A DNA stretch of 64,000 bases from Gemmatimonadota bacterium. Lineage in GTDB: Bacteria; Latescibacterota; UBA2968; UBA8231. Each line of letters opens with the position of its first letter. Positions within the stretch are counted from its first letter, which is position 1. Made by a program: the position numbers and the translations under genes. Shown piece by piece: positions 51,434 to 60,912 of the stretch. The DNA is taken from NCBI GenBank assembly GCA_018672475.1, contig JABHFS010000120.1:1-64000 (forward strand), read 5' to 3'. The notes under the pieces were generated by a model. That model was given only the letters and a program-made list of their open reading frames with translations. It was not told the DNA's origin and did not search any database.

Positions 51434-52936
51434 ATGTTTGACTTTTTAAAAGGCCGCAAAAAACAATCCGGCTCTTTTAGTGTACGACAAGAAATTCAAA
51501 AACTGACAGATTTAAGCCCACCCTCCGCTCTTGTCGCTATAGTTAAGAATAAAGGTGACGAGCCCGAAGAAATGGGTAAAGCCTTCTTTTTGCGGAGGGA
51601 AAAGAAACTCTATAGTGAAGGGACCAGTCTCTACCTAACCACCCCTGATAATCTCAAAATAGCCAAAGACCAAAACCTGACTAATCGTAATGTTGTTCTG
51701 CAGTTTATGAACCGGCGTATTCCCTACCAATTACAGTGCAAAATTGTTGGCCGATATCGCCTCTTGCCAGAAGTCGTCGAAACCCTCGATTTCAATGCCA
51801 AGGCAGCATATAAACTCGTGCCGATCAGCGTCTTGAAAAAACAAGACAAACGCCAGTTTTACCGCTATACGCTCAAGAATTACGGCGATTCCCGGATCCC
51901 GCTGACCACCCATATCGGCTTTGATCTATTTATCCGCAATACCAATCATGAATTCCCCGAAGAGGGCGCCCCACCCGTTCTACTTAAAGACGTAGAGCTG
52001 GTTGATCTTGCGACGGATAGCCAACAGCAACCGTTCACGACCCGAGATGCGATCAACGAGTTTCGGGCGATTATGCTAAAGAAGCAACCACACGACCGCT
52101 CAGTCTTTATCTCCAAAATCGACAAAGATGAATCAACGACTCTCATCAAACGCAAAGACGAAGAGCTCTTATTAGGAGAAATACATATTCTCGGGCTCGA
52201 CATGGAATCGCTGCGCGATGTCCTCTACCTGAAGAAATCAGCGAAATCCGGGATTAAAAAGGGCAAGGAGAACCCTTATAATCTAAACCCAGGTGAGAAG
52301 GTCATTAGTAATTTCATCCACGAGCAGAAGTATTACCAAATGCTGGTTGAGATTATGGAAGCAAGGACCCAGAACGAAGTAGTGCGCCCCATAGATTCCC
52401 CCCGAGAAGAGGAAGGGTTACACGCCGACCTCGTCGATTATAGCGTAGGGGGCACATTGATCGAGAGCAGCCCGGAACTGCTCAAGTTCCTGCTCGGGGA
52501 AAAATGCCCAGCCAATGTCGATGAAGAAATAGAATACGAGGGGGAATACTGGGAAAGTGCCTTTCAAGAGCTAAAGAAGAATATGATCCATCTGACCTTC
52601 TACCCCAAATTGCACTTCCCCGATGCGGTAAAGCGCTTCAAACCGGAGTTGCCTTTCAAGATCAATCTGATTGCTCAAGTAGTACGGACTTGTATGCACC
52701 AAGTCGGCGATCGGAAAGCTCTACTCCACGGTTTGCAATTCTGTTACGAACCTCAAGGCATCCCACTGCACAAAGAGGAACTGATCGAATGGCGCTACAG
52801 TCGACATATACGCGACAACGAATATTTCAAGCTCGCACACAGCCAACTCAGCCAACTATATGGATATTTGGAAAATCAGAGCATGACCAGCCAAGGTGGT
52901 ACCGCCCGCCAGCGGCAAACGAAGGAGGAGAGCTAG
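51434..52936 (+). CDS. Large PilZ-like protein, possible cyclic-di-GMP receptor
   Basis: 500 residues, no signal peptide or membrane helix. The first 130 residues look like a YcgR-type N-terminal beta domain ending KLVPISVLKKQDKRQFYRYT. This supplies the arginine motif R-x3-R (Arg140, Arg144) that opens a PilZ domain. The second PilZ motif D-x-S-x2-G is present as DYSVGG (335-340). These normally lie about 30 residues apart but here are separated by about 190 residues, so either there is a large insertion or the domain is split. Bound c-di-GMP is therefore an inference. The gene has its own promoter and its stop overlaps the convergent minus-strand gene by four bases (CTAG). Cytoplasmic. If the PilZ reading is wrong the protein has no recognisable relative. 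Confidence 0.55.
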   Translation: MFDFLKGRKKQSGSFSVRQEIQKLTDLSPPSALVAIVKNKGDEPEEMGKAFFLRREKKLYSEGTSLYLTTPDNLKIAKDQNLTNRNVVLQFMNRRIPYQLQCKIVGRYRLLPEVVETLDFNAKAAYKLVPISVLKKQDKRQFYRYTLKNYGDSRIPLTTHIGFDLFIRNTNHEFPEEGAPPVLLKDVELVDLATDSQQQPFTTRDAINEFRAIMLKKQPHDRSVFISKIDKDESTTLIKRKDEELLLGEIHILGLDMESLRDVLYLKKSAKSGIKKGKENPYNLNPGEKVISNFIHEQKYYQMLVEIMEARTQNEVVRPIDSPREEEGLHADLVDYSVGGTLIESSPELLKFLLGEKCPANVDEEIEYEGEYWESAFQELKKNMIHLTFYPKLHFPDAVKRFKPELPFKINLIAQVVRTCMHQVGDRKALLHGLQFCYEPQGIPLHKEELIEWRYSRHIRDNEYFKLAHSQLSQLYGYLENQSMTSQGGTARQRQTKEES

Positions 52937-54300
52937 TCGTCTTCTCTCTTCTTCGCTTCCACCCGATTCTGGAAGGCGGATTTTATTTTTTTATCCGTGA
53001 ACTTGTGCGACTGTTCAGATATCCGCGCTTGCACCGATGCTTGTAATTTCTCGCTCTTCAATTTCTCTTCGTCCGGCTTCTCATCCTCGCGAAAATGCTT
53101 ACTCAGAGCAATAAGTAATTTGCTGAAAATTACCTGATTCTCCGAACCCGGATGCAATGTATTCGGCGGTTTAAAATGTAACCCCCTATCCGTACTATTT
53201 CGCGAGCGATTCTCCACTAGATCGCGCGGAAAAATCCGAAAAGTCACCCTATATTGTTCAACAGAATCAGCTACATACTCGAGCATCAAGGGTAAGAAGA
53301 CATCGTTTTCCTTACCGACTTTGTCGGGTAGCGTGCGAATGACCATATCCTTAACTTCATCCGTCATTTGAAAATGCAACAAGAAACCCACTGTTGTATT
53401 AATTTCGCGAAGATAATCATTGGGTTTTTTAACCATAACCTCGCGAATCTTATCATGCTCAACCCCGGACAAGAGCATTCCCTCAACCATCATCGTCACA
53501 TTGCCCATATTGCTGAATTCATCGAGAGTCACTTTTTCAATGAGCTTGACCCCGTCTTTTTCTAGATATTTATCAAGCGGTTCGCGGATATTATTAAAAA
53601 AATGTCCCTGAGTGCTACGCTGGGCCCATCCACCACCACCAGGAATTACATAGAGTTTTGCCTTACTTAGATAGCGCTCGAGAATATCTCGGGGTAAACG
53701 GCCGCGGCCATTGGGCATTGACGTTACGCTATCGACGCGAATCTCTATAATATCTTCACCCCGAACAAACACATCTTTAGGTAGCTTTTCTTTCGCTTCC
53801 TCGCGCGGTCCGGTCCAAGGTTTCCCAGAATTCGCCGGATTATCCGCTACATAATAGCTCTTGCGCAGAAAATATGCCTTGCCGACAAAATAAATGGGCT
53901 TGTCGGCTCCATCCACTTCTACGCTATAACTGAGAGTAATCGGTTCGCCTGGCTTGAGCAGATGTTCGGTCGGTTCAAAACTTCCCCCAGCCACCCCCGT
54001 AGGCCAACTCATAAAGAAGACCGCCTTAGGTTGGTCTTTAAACTTCCGAAAAGTAAAGTTTCGGATAATCCCTCGGCCACGGCCATTCTCGACCGATTCT
54101 GTCAACATCCGGGGACGTACAATATCACTAGCGACTTCCATTTCCCTAAAGCCGGCAAAAAGCGGCTCCATAAGCCCAGGTTTGCTATAAACCTCAACCC
54201 CTGAAAAAGGCTTTTTCTTTACTTTCTTTGCCTCTTCATTAGCGGCTTTTGCTTGGGTTTTCCCCTCTTCTTTAACGACTTTCTTTTTTACCTTGCCCAT
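52933..54300 (-). CDS. Large basic-acidic protein of unknown function
   Basis: 455 residues, unrecognised. It begins with a Lys-rich low-complexity stretch (about 1-35, KKKVVKEEGKTQAKAANEEA), then beta-rich segments including FTFRKFKDQPKAVFFMSWPT and LLKPGEPITLSYSVEVDGAD, a GRGRLPRDILERYLSKAKLY segment, VIPGGGGWAQ, and a helical C-terminal end rich in Lys and Glu (SEKLQASVQARISEQSHKF). No signal peptide, membrane helix or known catalytic motif is visible. The stop codons of this and the convergent PilZ-like gene share CTAG. The two proteins may be related in function, but nothing in the sequence proves it. Codon use is like that of the neighbour. Confidence 0.7.
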   Translation of the reverse strand: MGKVKKKVVKEEGKTQAKAANEEAKKVKKKPFSGVEVYSKPGLMEPLFAGFREMEVASDIVRPRMLTESVENGRGRGIIRNFTFRKFKDQPKAVFFMSWPTGVAGGSFEPTEHLLKPGEPITLSYSVEVDGADKPIYFVGKAYFLRKSYYVADNPANSGKPWTGPREEAKEKLPKDVFVRGEDIIEIRVDSVTSMPNGRGRLPRDILERYLSKAKLYVIPGGGGWAQRSTQGHFFNNIREPLDKYLEKDGVKLIEKVTLDEFSNMGNVTMMVEGMLLSGVEHDKIREVMVKKPNDYLREINTTVGFLLHFQMTDEVKDMVIRTLPDKVGKENDVFLPLMLEYVADSVEQYRVTFRIFPRDLVENRSRNSTDRGLHFKPPNTLHPGSENQVIFSKLLIALSKHFREDEKPDEEKLKSEKLQASVQARISEQSHKFTDKKIKSAFQNRVEAKKREDD

Positions 54301-54369
54301 AGAAAACCTTCCGTTCCATTCTCGTATTCGAGCAAAAAGTCTTAATTCGTCTTATATACATAGAATCAG

Positions 54370-55734
54370 CTAGTTAGTCAAGCATTCTACCTTGCATAAC
54401 TCCACTACAACTTCACAGTGAGGGGTCTGCGGAAACATATCTACCGGACGAACACCGACTACGCGATAACCGGCGACAGCCAATCCAGATAAGTCCGCTG
54501 CCAAGGTGTGTGGGTTGCACGAAACATAGATAATTCTTGGCACATCCAACATGCAAAGTCCTGCGAGTGCTTTTTTATGTAATCCAGCCCGGGGTGGATC
54601 AACAACGATCAAGTCAAATCGTCGCTCTTGTGCTACCAATCCACCGAAAACATCTTCAGCAGCCCCGGCTATGAATTCGCAATTTTCAATTCCGTTCCGC
54701 TTCGCATTAAGTTTTGCATCCTCAATAGCCTCAACTGCTAATTCAACTCCTAATACCGATTCCGCTTGTCGAGCGAGTAGCAAGCTAATACTGCCTGTCC
54801 CGCAATACATATCGAGCACTTTGCCGACATTGCCCGCCATTTCAATCACAACCTTATACAGACGCTCGGCTTGTAAAGGGTTGGTCTGAAAAAATGATTG
54901 CGGAGATATATCAAATTCAAGCCCGGCACACTTCTCAACTATATGTCCCTCCCCTTTGATCAGATACTCTTGTTCGCCAATCGCCACTTGGGCTTTCCCC
55001 GTATGCAGAGTTACCAATAAAACATCAATCTCCGGTATCTCTTCCTCAACCTGTGCAAGCAGGAGGTCGACTTTTTCATTGGGATATGAAGCAACAACCA
55101 AATTTACCATGACCTGCTCGGTCTGTTTTCCATCGCGAACAACCAAAAAACGCAATACCCCTTCGTGTTTCTTCAAATCGTAGGCGCTAAGCCCCAATTC
55201 TCGGGCAGCACTGCGGACAGATTTGACGATACGATTGGAAACTTGCGACTGCAAGTGACACTCTTCAAGATCGAAGATCCAGTTATAACGGCCTCTTACA
55301 TGCATCCCCAGTTGCAAGCCTTCATCGCGATCACGACCAAAAGAAAATTCCATTTTATTGCGATAAAAATATGGTGTAGGGCTGGCTATAATTGGCTCTA
55401 AAATAGGAATCTCAAGACCACTTAAAGCCAACGCATCCGCGATCATCTGCTGTTTGACCTTTAGTTGGTCATCATAGGCCAATTCTTGCCAACGACACCC
55501 CCCACAATGACCAAAATGGGTACAAAGCGGTTCTTGTCTCTCATAGCCCATTTCGCGATATTCCTCAATTACCGCCTCAAAACGACCTTTGCGCTTCTTT
55601 ATTAATCGCACCGCTACCCGATCGCCAGGTACAGCCCCCCGCACTAGTACTTCTCGTTCACCAACCAAGGCCAACCCGTCTCCCTTGGAGTCAAGTGCAA
55701 CTACCTCGACTTCGATATGATTTCCAGGTTTCAC
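54370..55734 (-). CDS. rlmD: RlmD/RumA-type 23S rRNA uracil-C5 methyltransferase
   Basis: 454 residues from GTG 55734. N-terminal TRAM domain (about 1-56, IEVEVVALDSKGDGLALVGE), then an Fe-S cluster site CTHFGHCGGCRWQ plus a later Cys (EKCAGLEFDISPQSFFQTN). The SAM-binding motif VLDMYCGTGSISLLLARQA, motif VVDPPRAGLHKKAL and catalytic Cys in IIYVSCNPHTLAADL follow. The family (TrmA/RlmC/RlmD) methylates U1939 of 23S rRNA or U54 of tRNA; the Fe-S cluster and TRAM domain favour RlmD or RlmCD. It is the first gene after the ribosomal operon's terminator and lies in the same direction, so it is separately transcribed. Cytoplasmic. Confidence 0.88.
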   Translation of the reverse strand: MKPGNHIEVEVVALDSKGDGLALVGEREVLVRGAVPGDRVAVRLIKKRKGRFEAVIEEYREMGYERQEPLCTHFGHCGGCRWQELAYDDQLKVKQQMIADALALSGLEIPILEPIIASPTPYFYRNKMEFSFGRDRDEGLQLGMHVRGRYNWIFDLEECHLQSQVSNRIVKSVRSAARELGLSAYDLKKHEGVLRFLVVRDGKQTEQVMVNLVVASYPNEKVDLLLAQVEEEIPEIDVLLVTLHTGKAQVAIGEQEYLIKGEGHIVEKCAGLEFDISPQSFFQTNPLQAERLYKVVIEMAGNVGKVLDMYCGTGSISLLLARQAESVLGVELAVEAIEDAKLNAKRNGIENCEFIAGAAEDVFGGLVAQERRFDLIVVDPPRAGLHKKALAGLCMLDVPRIIYVSCNPHTLAADLSGLAVAGYRVVGVRPVDMFPQTPHCEVVVELCKVECLTN

Positions 55735-55756
55735 CGGTTATTGTCTCCTGCAATAA

Positions 55757-55788
55757 GAAAAGGGGCAAGATGACTAGCATCTTGCCCC
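55757..55788 (-). terminator. Intrinsic terminator of the ribosomal protein operon
   Basis: An 11-bp perfect stem (55762-55772 with 55778-55788, GGGGCAAGATG/CATCTTGCCCC) with a 5-base loop ACTAG. On the minus strand it is followed by TTTTCTTATT. It lies 27 bases after the rplQ stop and ends the spc/alpha operon. Confidence 0.9.
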
Positions 55789-55814
55789 ACAGCTACAATC
55801 TATAATTTGAGCGA

Positions 55815-56243
55815 CTATTTCTCGGTTGACTCCTGAGCTTCTGCCGAAGTCGCTTGCTCTTCTGCCGGTTCGGCAGCCGCTGCGCCAGGACGATCAACAA
55901 GTTCGATAATACTCATAAAAGCCCCATCTCCGCGACGTGGACCCAATTTTACCACGCGCGTATATCCGCCGTTTCGGCTTTTATAGCGCGGTCCGAGTTC
56001 ATCAAACAATTTGGAGACAATTTGCTTGTCGGCAATAACGCGTAGTACTTGCCGCCGGGCATGCAGGTCCCCTTTCTTCGCGAAAGTAATCACTTTTTCT
56101 GCCGTTCGCCTGAGCGCTTTGGCACGAATCTGCGTTGTCGTAATACGCTCATTTGCAAAGAGCGACATCATCATATTCGATAACATCGCCTTGCGATGCG
56201 AGGCTGTACGCCCCAATTTGGCTATTTTTTTACCGTGTCTCAT
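55815..56243 (-). CDS. rplQ: 50S ribosomal protein L17
   Basis: 142 residues. [20 protein letters not shown] and the L17 body with [20 protein letters not shown], ending in an Ala/Glu-rich tail (about 118-142) that is longer than in E. coli. It binds near the polypeptide exit on the large subunit. It is the last gene of the alpha part of the operon, 9 bases after rpoA. Confidence 0.97.
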   Translation of the reverse strand: MRHGKKIAKLGRTASHRKAMLSNMMMSLFANERITTTQIRAKALRRTAEKVITFAKKGDLHARRQVLRVIADKQIVSKLFDELGPRYKSRNGGYTRVVKLGPRRGDGAFMSIIELVDRPGAAAAEPAEEQATSAEAQESTEK

Positions 56244-56252
56244 TATCCGTTC

Positions 56253-57269
56253 CTAGAATTCTTCGGCTAAAGGATTAGCCGAGTCTTCACCGACTTCAAT
56301 ACCCTCATATGGAGTGAGATCCATACCCCAGCTTAGATTGAGCGAAACGAGAATCTCTCCCAACTCAGTGAGTGATTTGCGGCCAAAATTTCGATATTTG
56401 AGCATCTCGGCTTCAGACCGCGACGCCAACTCATGGAGATGGGTTATCCCGGCAGCGCGCAAGCAGTTAGCTGACCGCACCGAAAGCTCAAGTTCATCTA
56501 CCGGCATAGCCAGCAGTCGAGCAACCCTTTTCGTTTCCTCGTCGACTTCTTTTTCCTGCGTAACCTCAGGCTCATCCTCAAAGTTGATGAAGAGGTTGAG
56601 ATGCTCGGTTAAGATCTTGGCAGCCTGAGCCATCGCATCCTCAGGATGCACAGCTCCATCTGTCCAGACCTCCATAATCAGCTTATCGTAATCCGTACGC
56701 CGACCGACACGTGCATTCTCGGTATCGTATTGGACCTTCACAATCGGCGAAAAACTGGTATCAAGAGGTATCGAGCCTATCGGCTGATCAGGAATCTTGT
56801 TTTCGTCAGCGAACTGATATCCACGCCCCTGACCAACCGTCAACTCCATTTTCAGATTCGCACCCTTGTCCAATGTCGCGATGTGAAGATCGGGATTCAT
56901 CACCTCAACACTAGGATCAACTTCAAGATCCTTGGCCAAAAGATCACCTGGGGTACTACATTCGATGTGAAGAACACGATCTTCATCACCGTGATAGCGT
57001 ATCGCGACTTCTTTGAGGTTGAGGATGATCTCAGGAAGGTCTTCACGCACCCCCTTGACCGTAGAAAACTCGTGCTGCACACCCTCAATCTTGAGCTGTT
57101 TTATCGCGGCACCCTGAATCGAGGAGAGCAAAACGCGACGTAGCGCATGCCCCATGGTAACCCCGAAACCGCGTTCAAGCGGTTGCACAACAAACTTGCC
57201 GTACGTATCGCTAAGGCTGTCTTTTTCAATCTCAGCCAGCCTCGGCATTTGCAGACTTTCTAATTTCAT
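56253..57269 (-). CDS. rpoA: DNA-directed RNA polymerase alpha subunit
   Basis: 338 residues. N-terminal domain (about 1-235) has the dimerisation segment GFGVTMGHALRRVLLSSIQG and YDTENARVGRRTDYDKL. After a flexible acidic linker (about 238-255) comes the C-terminal domain (about 258-320) with SVRSANCLRAAGITHLHELA, which contacts UP-element DNA and activators. It assembles the core enzyme. It lies between rpsD and rplQ, the usual alpha-operon place. Confidence 0.97.
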   Translation of the reverse strand: MKLESLQMPRLAEIEKDSLSDTYGKFVVQPLERGFGVTMGHALRRVLLSSIQGAAIKQLKIEGVQHEFSTVKGVREDLPEIILNLKEVAIRYHGDEDRVLHIECSTPGDLLAKDLEVDPSVEVMNPDLHIATLDKGANLKMELTVGQGRGYQFADENKIPDQPIGSIPLDTSFSPIVKVQYDTENARVGRRTDYDKLIMEVWTDGAVHPEDAMAQAAKILTEHLNLFINFEDEPEVTQEKEVDEETKRVARLLAMPVDELELSVRSANCLRAAGITHLHELASRSEAEMLKYRNFGRKSLTELGEILVSLNLSWGMDLTPYEGIEVGEDSANPLAEEF

Positions 57270-57323
57270 AGTAGCCCCTTGCTCCCTATAAAATGGAGGA
57301 GTAAAGACTCGTCTTGTTTGAAC

Positions 57324-57950
57324 TTAGACGCGGGAATAAAACTCGATAACTAACTGTTCTTCAGCGACGGTGGGTATATCGTCCCTACTCGGAACCTCAG
57401 ACACGGTACCAGTAAGATTTACTTTGTCAACGGCCAACCAAGGCACGGTCTCCCGTGAGCGCCTGAGAGATTCGTGGATAGCCTCAAGTTGACGGCTTCG
57501 CTCGGCGATCTGAACGACATCACCCATACGAGTCAGGTAAGAAGCGATATTAACCCGTTTTCCATTTACAATGATATGATTATGACGAACCAGCTGCCTA
57601 GCGGCCTTACGAGAAGCAGCGAAACCGAGCCGATAAACGATATTATCGAGCCGCCCCTCCAACAAACGCAGCAAGTTCTCACCACTCACACCAGGTACGC
57701 GAGATGCTTCTTTGTAATAGCCCCTAAACTGGCCTTCGCGAATCCCGTAAAGCCGGGCGAGCTTCTGTTTTGCTCGAAGCTGGACACTATAATCGGACTG
57801 TTTACGACGCATCCCCTGACCATGCTGACCTGGGGCATAACTCCGGCGTTCAAAAGAGCATTTCTCCAAATTACAACGCTCGCCCTTCAAAAAAAGCTTG
57901 GCGCCTTCTCTGCGGCAAAAGCGGCAGTTGGGACCAGTATGCCTACTCAT
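57324..57950 (-). CDS. rpsD: 30S ribosomal protein S4
   Basis: 208 residues. CRFCRREGAKLFLKGERCNL near the N-terminus retains three Cys, suggesting a zinc-binding S4 variant, and the S4 RNA-binding domain has LDNIVYRLGFAASRKAARQL and VRHNHIIVNGKRVNIASYL. Primary 16S rRNA binder; in E. coli it represses its own operon, but I see no pseudoknot operator here that I could name. A 54-base gap separates it from rpoA. Confidence 0.97.
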   Translation of the reverse strand: MSRHTGPNCRFCRREGAKLFLKGERCNLEKCSFERRSYAPGQHGQGMRRKQSDYSVQLRAKQKLARLYGIREGQFRGYYKEASRVPGVSGENLLRLLEGRLDNIVYRLGFAASRKAARQLVRHNHIIVNGKRVNIASYLTRMGDVVQIAERSRQLEAIHESLRRSRETVPWLAVDKVNLTGTVSEVPSRDDIPTVAEEQLVIEFYSRV

Positions 57951-57965
57951 CTATCGCTATCTCCT

Positions 57966-58355
57966 CTAGACTCGGCGGCGCTTGGGCGGCCGACAACCAT
58001 TATGCGGAATCGGGGTCACGTCCCGGATCGCGGAAATCTCAAGGCCGGCACTCTGTAGGGCGCGAATTGCTGATTCACGACCCACACCAGGCCCCTTGAC
58101 CCACACCTCAACGCGGCGCAAACCCATACTCATGGCCTCTTGTGCCGCCTTTTCAGCGGCGAGCTGACCTGCAAAGGGTGTGGACTTGCGACTGCCCTTG
58201 ATGCTCATTTTCCCTGGAGTAGCCCAAGAGATAACATTTCCCTTAGTATCGGTCAGGGTAATAATCGTATTATTAAACGTAGCCAAGATATGGGCCACAC
58301 CAACGGCCTCTACCTGCTTTGACTTTTTGCGTCTCCTGTTTCTTTCGGGCGGCAA
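57966..58355 (-). CDS. rpsK: 30S ribosomal protein S11
   Basis: 129 residues from a TTG start at 58355, with AGAGGA 7 bases before it; no ATG lies in a suitable place. [40 protein letters not shown] and the C-terminal CRPPKRRRV identify S11, which lines the mRNA path at the platform. Confidence 0.95.
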   Translation of the reverse strand: MPPERNRRRKKSKQVEAVGVAHILATFNNTIITLTDTKGNVISWATPGKMSIKGSRKSTPFAGQLAAEKAAQEAMSMGLRRVEVWVKGPGVGRESAIRALQSAGLEISAIRDVTPIPHNGCRPPKRRRV

Positions 58356-58379
58356 AGATCAATCCTCTCCGTTTGAGAT

Positions 58380-58760
58380 TTATTTCTGGGGAACCTTTTT
58401 CTTGCCAGCAATAGCCCGCCGCGGTCCCTTACGAGTCCGGGCATTCGTCTTGGTACGCTGACCATTAGCCGGCAACCCGCGGCGATGCCGCAGACCCCGA
58501 TAGCAACCGATGTCCATCAGTCGCTTGATATTCATAGTGGTTTCACCGCGCAAACTACCCTCGACCTTATAACTGGCCTCGATAATCGCACGTACGCTAT
58601 TGAGTTGCTCTTCAGTCAGACTATTGATACGCGTCTGAGGGTCTATTCCGGCCTGTGAGACAATACTAACCGCCGTGGTATGCCCAATGCCAAAGATATA
58701 GGTCAACGCGATGGTGACCCGCTTGTCGCGGGGCAAATCTACACCTGAAATGCGCGCCAT
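58380..58760 (-). CDS. rpsM: 30S ribosomal protein S13
   Basis: 126 residues. [40 protein letters not shown] and the C-terminal [20 protein letters not shown] match S13. It contacts the P-site tRNA and the L5 bridge. 15 bases after the rpmJ stop. Confidence 0.97.
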   Translation of the reverse strand: MARISGVDLPRDKRVTIALTYIFGIGHTTAVSIVSQAGIDPQTRINSLTEEQLNSVRAIIEASYKVEGSLRGETTMNIKRLMDIGCYRGLRHRRGLPANGQRTKTNARTRKGPRRAIAGKKKVPQK

Positions 58761-58775
58761 AGTATTATGTTCTCC

Positions 58776-58892
58776 TCAGCCTTGTCTCTGTTTATGCCGG
58801 GGATTGCGCTTACATACAACACGCACAACCCCATGCCTCCGAACGATCTTGCATTCAGTGCAGCGTTTGCTGACAGATGCTTTGACTTTCAC
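58776..58892 (-). CDS. rpmJ: 50S ribosomal protein L36 (zinc type)
   Basis: A 38-codon gene from GTG 58892 to TGA 58776. It encodes [20 protein letters not shown] and ends [10 protein letters not shown]. The Cys-x2-Cys, third Cys and His form the zinc site of the C+ type of L36. It sits between secY and rpsM as in E. coli. Confidence 0.95.
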   Translation of the reverse strand: MKVKASVSKRCTECKIVRRHGVVRVVCKRNPRHKQRQG

Positions 58893-58914
58893 TGTACTAG
58901 CTCCGATTTAGTAA

Positions 58915-60258
58915 TTAACTTTTGCGCCCCTGGATCTTGCCCCGCTTCATAAAACCTTCATAGTGGCGGGTCATCAACTGGGACTCGATCTGCTGCAAAG
59001 TATCCAAAGCAACGCCTACGACAATTAAGAGCCCCGTGCCACCAAAAAACTGGGCAAAAGAAGGAGCGACATTGAACTGGCGAGTGACGAAGAATGGGAA
59101 AATTGCAACTAAAGCCAAGGCAATGGACCCTGGTAGAGTAATTCGCGTCATAATACCGTCGATGTATTGGGCGGTGCGGGGTCCTGGGCGAATACCAGGA
59201 ATGAACCCCCCGTGTTTTTTCATATTATCAGCTAGCTGGTTCGGATCCATGACGATCGCAGTATAAAAATATGTAAAAAAGACGATCATCATCGAATAAG
59301 CGAACCAATAAAACATCGATTCGGTAGAGAAAAATGACCCAACCATCAACATGAACTCATTGCCGGGAAACATCTGAGTAATTGTGCCCGGCAAGAACAT
59401 GATTGACTGTGCAAAAATTATGGGAATAACTCCAGCGGTGTTGATCCGAAGCGGAATATGCGTGGCTTGACCACCATAGACTCGCCGCCCAACGACCCTC
59501 TTAGCGTACTGGACTGGAATCTTGCGCAGACCTTGAGTCATCAATATTACAAAGGCGACAACAGCGAACATCAGGACAACGAGGATGATTTCCTCAATGA
59601 TATTCTTGCTAAAGCCACGATTGATAAGGAAATGTGAATATTCCTGACTAATCGCATAAGGTAATTCGGCAACAATCCCGATAAAGATAATCAAGGAAAT
59701 TCCATTGCCGATACCGCGCTCGGTTATCTGCTCACCCAACCACATGATGAATATTGTGCCCGTCGTAATGGTCAACATCGTCGAAAGCGTAAACCCAAGA
59801 CCTGGATTCGGTACTGCGGGATTCCCCGATAGCGGAGCCGTAATATTGATCAAGAAAAAACTAACACCATAAGACTGGGCCGCTGCAAGAAAAACCGTGC
59901 CATAGCGGGTGTACTGAGTGATCTTTTTACGCCCTTCTTCGCCTTCGCGTTGCAATTTTTGAAAATAGGGTATAACCGCCCCTAACAACTGCAGAATAAT
60001 CGAAGCACTAATATAAGGCATGATGCCTAAGGCGAATATCGTTCCGCGGGTAAAGGCCCCACCAACAAACATATCATACAGGCCAAAAAGGGTATTACCT
60101 GAACTTTGGAAAAATTCGGTGAGCACAGCGAGTTGAACACCAGGAACGGTAATCTGACCGCCGATACGATAAACGACCAAGAGCCCAACGGTAAAAAAAA
60201 TCCGTCGTCGCAAATCTGGAATCTTAAAACAATTCTGAAAACTCTGCAGCAATTGCAC
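58915..60258 (-). CDS. secY: Preprotein translocase subunit SecY
   Basis: 447 residues from GTG 60258. Ten TM helices are visible in the standard places; recognised segments include RRRIFFTVGLLVVYRIGGQI, LGIMPYISASIILQLLGAVI, GIGNGISLIIFIGIV (plug/pore side), INTAGVIPIIFAQSIMFLPG and the C-terminal loop GIRPGPRTAQYIDGIMTRIT. It forms the protein-conducting channel with SecE and SecG. It starts two bases after the rplO stop. adk, map and infA, which often follow secY, are absent here. Confidence 0.97.
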   Translation of the reverse strand: MQLLQSFQNCFKIPDLRRRIFFTVGLLVVYRIGGQITVPGVQLAVLTEFFQSSGNTLFGLYDMFVGGAFTRGTIFALGIMPYISASIILQLLGAVIPYFQKLQREGEEGRKKITQYTRYGTVFLAAAQSYGVSFFLINITAPLSGNPAVPNPGLGFTLSTMLTITTGTIFIMWLGEQITERGIGNGISLIIFIGIVAELPYAISQEYSHFLINRGFSKNIIEEIILVVLMFAVVAFVILMTQGLRKIPVQYAKRVVGRRVYGGQATHIPLRINTAGVIPIIFAQSIMFLPGTITQMFPGNEFMLMVGSFFSTESMFYWFAYSMMIVFFTYFYTAIVMDPNQLADNMKKHGGFIPGIRPGPRTAQYIDGIMTRITLPGSIALALVAIFPFFVTRQFNVAPSFAQFFGGTGLLIVVGVALDTLQQIESQLMTRHYEGFMKRGKIQGRKS

Positions 60259-60259
60259 T

Positions 60260-60709
60260 TTAGATCACCTCAGCCTTGCCGCCTGCTTTTTGGATCTTTT
60301 CTGCAGCAACTGAAGAAAACTTATGGGCCTTGACTGTCAGATTACGCGTCAATTCACCCTGGCCTAAAACCTTTACGAGCCCTGAGGCCTTCTTTATCAA
60401 TCCGGCACCAGCCAATTCCTCTGGTCCGACCTCACCAGCAAGACCACTTGTCTCAAGGTCCTGAACATTAATGGTTTGATAAGTCGTTTTGAACTTTTTG
60501 TTTGAAAAACCAATCTTGGGCAAATGCCGGAACAACGGCAAAGTTCCACCCGTAAAGCCAATACGATTACCACGACTGGCCCCGGATCTTGCTCGCTGTC
60601 CCTTATGCCCCTTGCCTGCCGTTTTACCGGTACCTGAACCTGGCCCCTGGCCTAAACGCTTGCGATTTTTCTTGGACCCCTGAGGGCACTTTATTTCCCC
60701 GATACGCAT
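60260..60709 (-). CDS. rplO: 50S ribosomal protein L15
   Basis: 149 residues. The Gly-rich N-terminal tail GQGPGSGTGKTAGKGHKGQR and the globular end (VKAHKFSSVAAEKIQKAGGK) are typical. Late-assembly large-subunit protein. Stop is two bases from secY. Confidence 0.97.
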   Translation of the reverse strand: MRIGEIKCPQGSKKNRKRLGQGPGSGTGKTAGKGHKGQRARSGASRGNRIGFTGGTLPLFRHLPKIGFSNKKFKTTYQTINVQDLETSGLAGEVGPEELAGAGLIKKASGLVKVLGQGELTRNLTVKAHKFSSVAAEKIQKAGGKAEVI

Positions 60710-60722
60710 TTTGTGCTCCCGA

Positions 60723-60905
60723 TTATCCTTCTACTTCCTCAACTTCGACCAAATGCTTGATCTTATTGATCATGCCACGAATCTGAGGCGTGTCGTTGTG
60801 AACGACTTGCTGAGAAAGCCGTTTGATACCCAAAGCTTCGATCGTCGCTTTTTGGTCCTTCGCCCTACCGATAGCGCTCCGTTTTTGTGTTATTGCAAGT
60901 TTCAT
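60723..60905 (-). CDS. rpmD: 50S ribosomal protein L30
   Basis: 60 residues from ATG 60905; a longer ORF upstream overlaps rpsE and is not needed. [20 protein letters not shown] and [16 protein letters not shown] match the short bacterial L30. Located between rpsE and rplO. Confidence 0.95.
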   Translation of the reverse strand: MKLAITQKRSAIGRAKDQKATIEALGIKRLSQQVVHNDTPQIRGMINKIKHLVEVEEVEG

Positions 60906-60912
60906 AAAGCAA

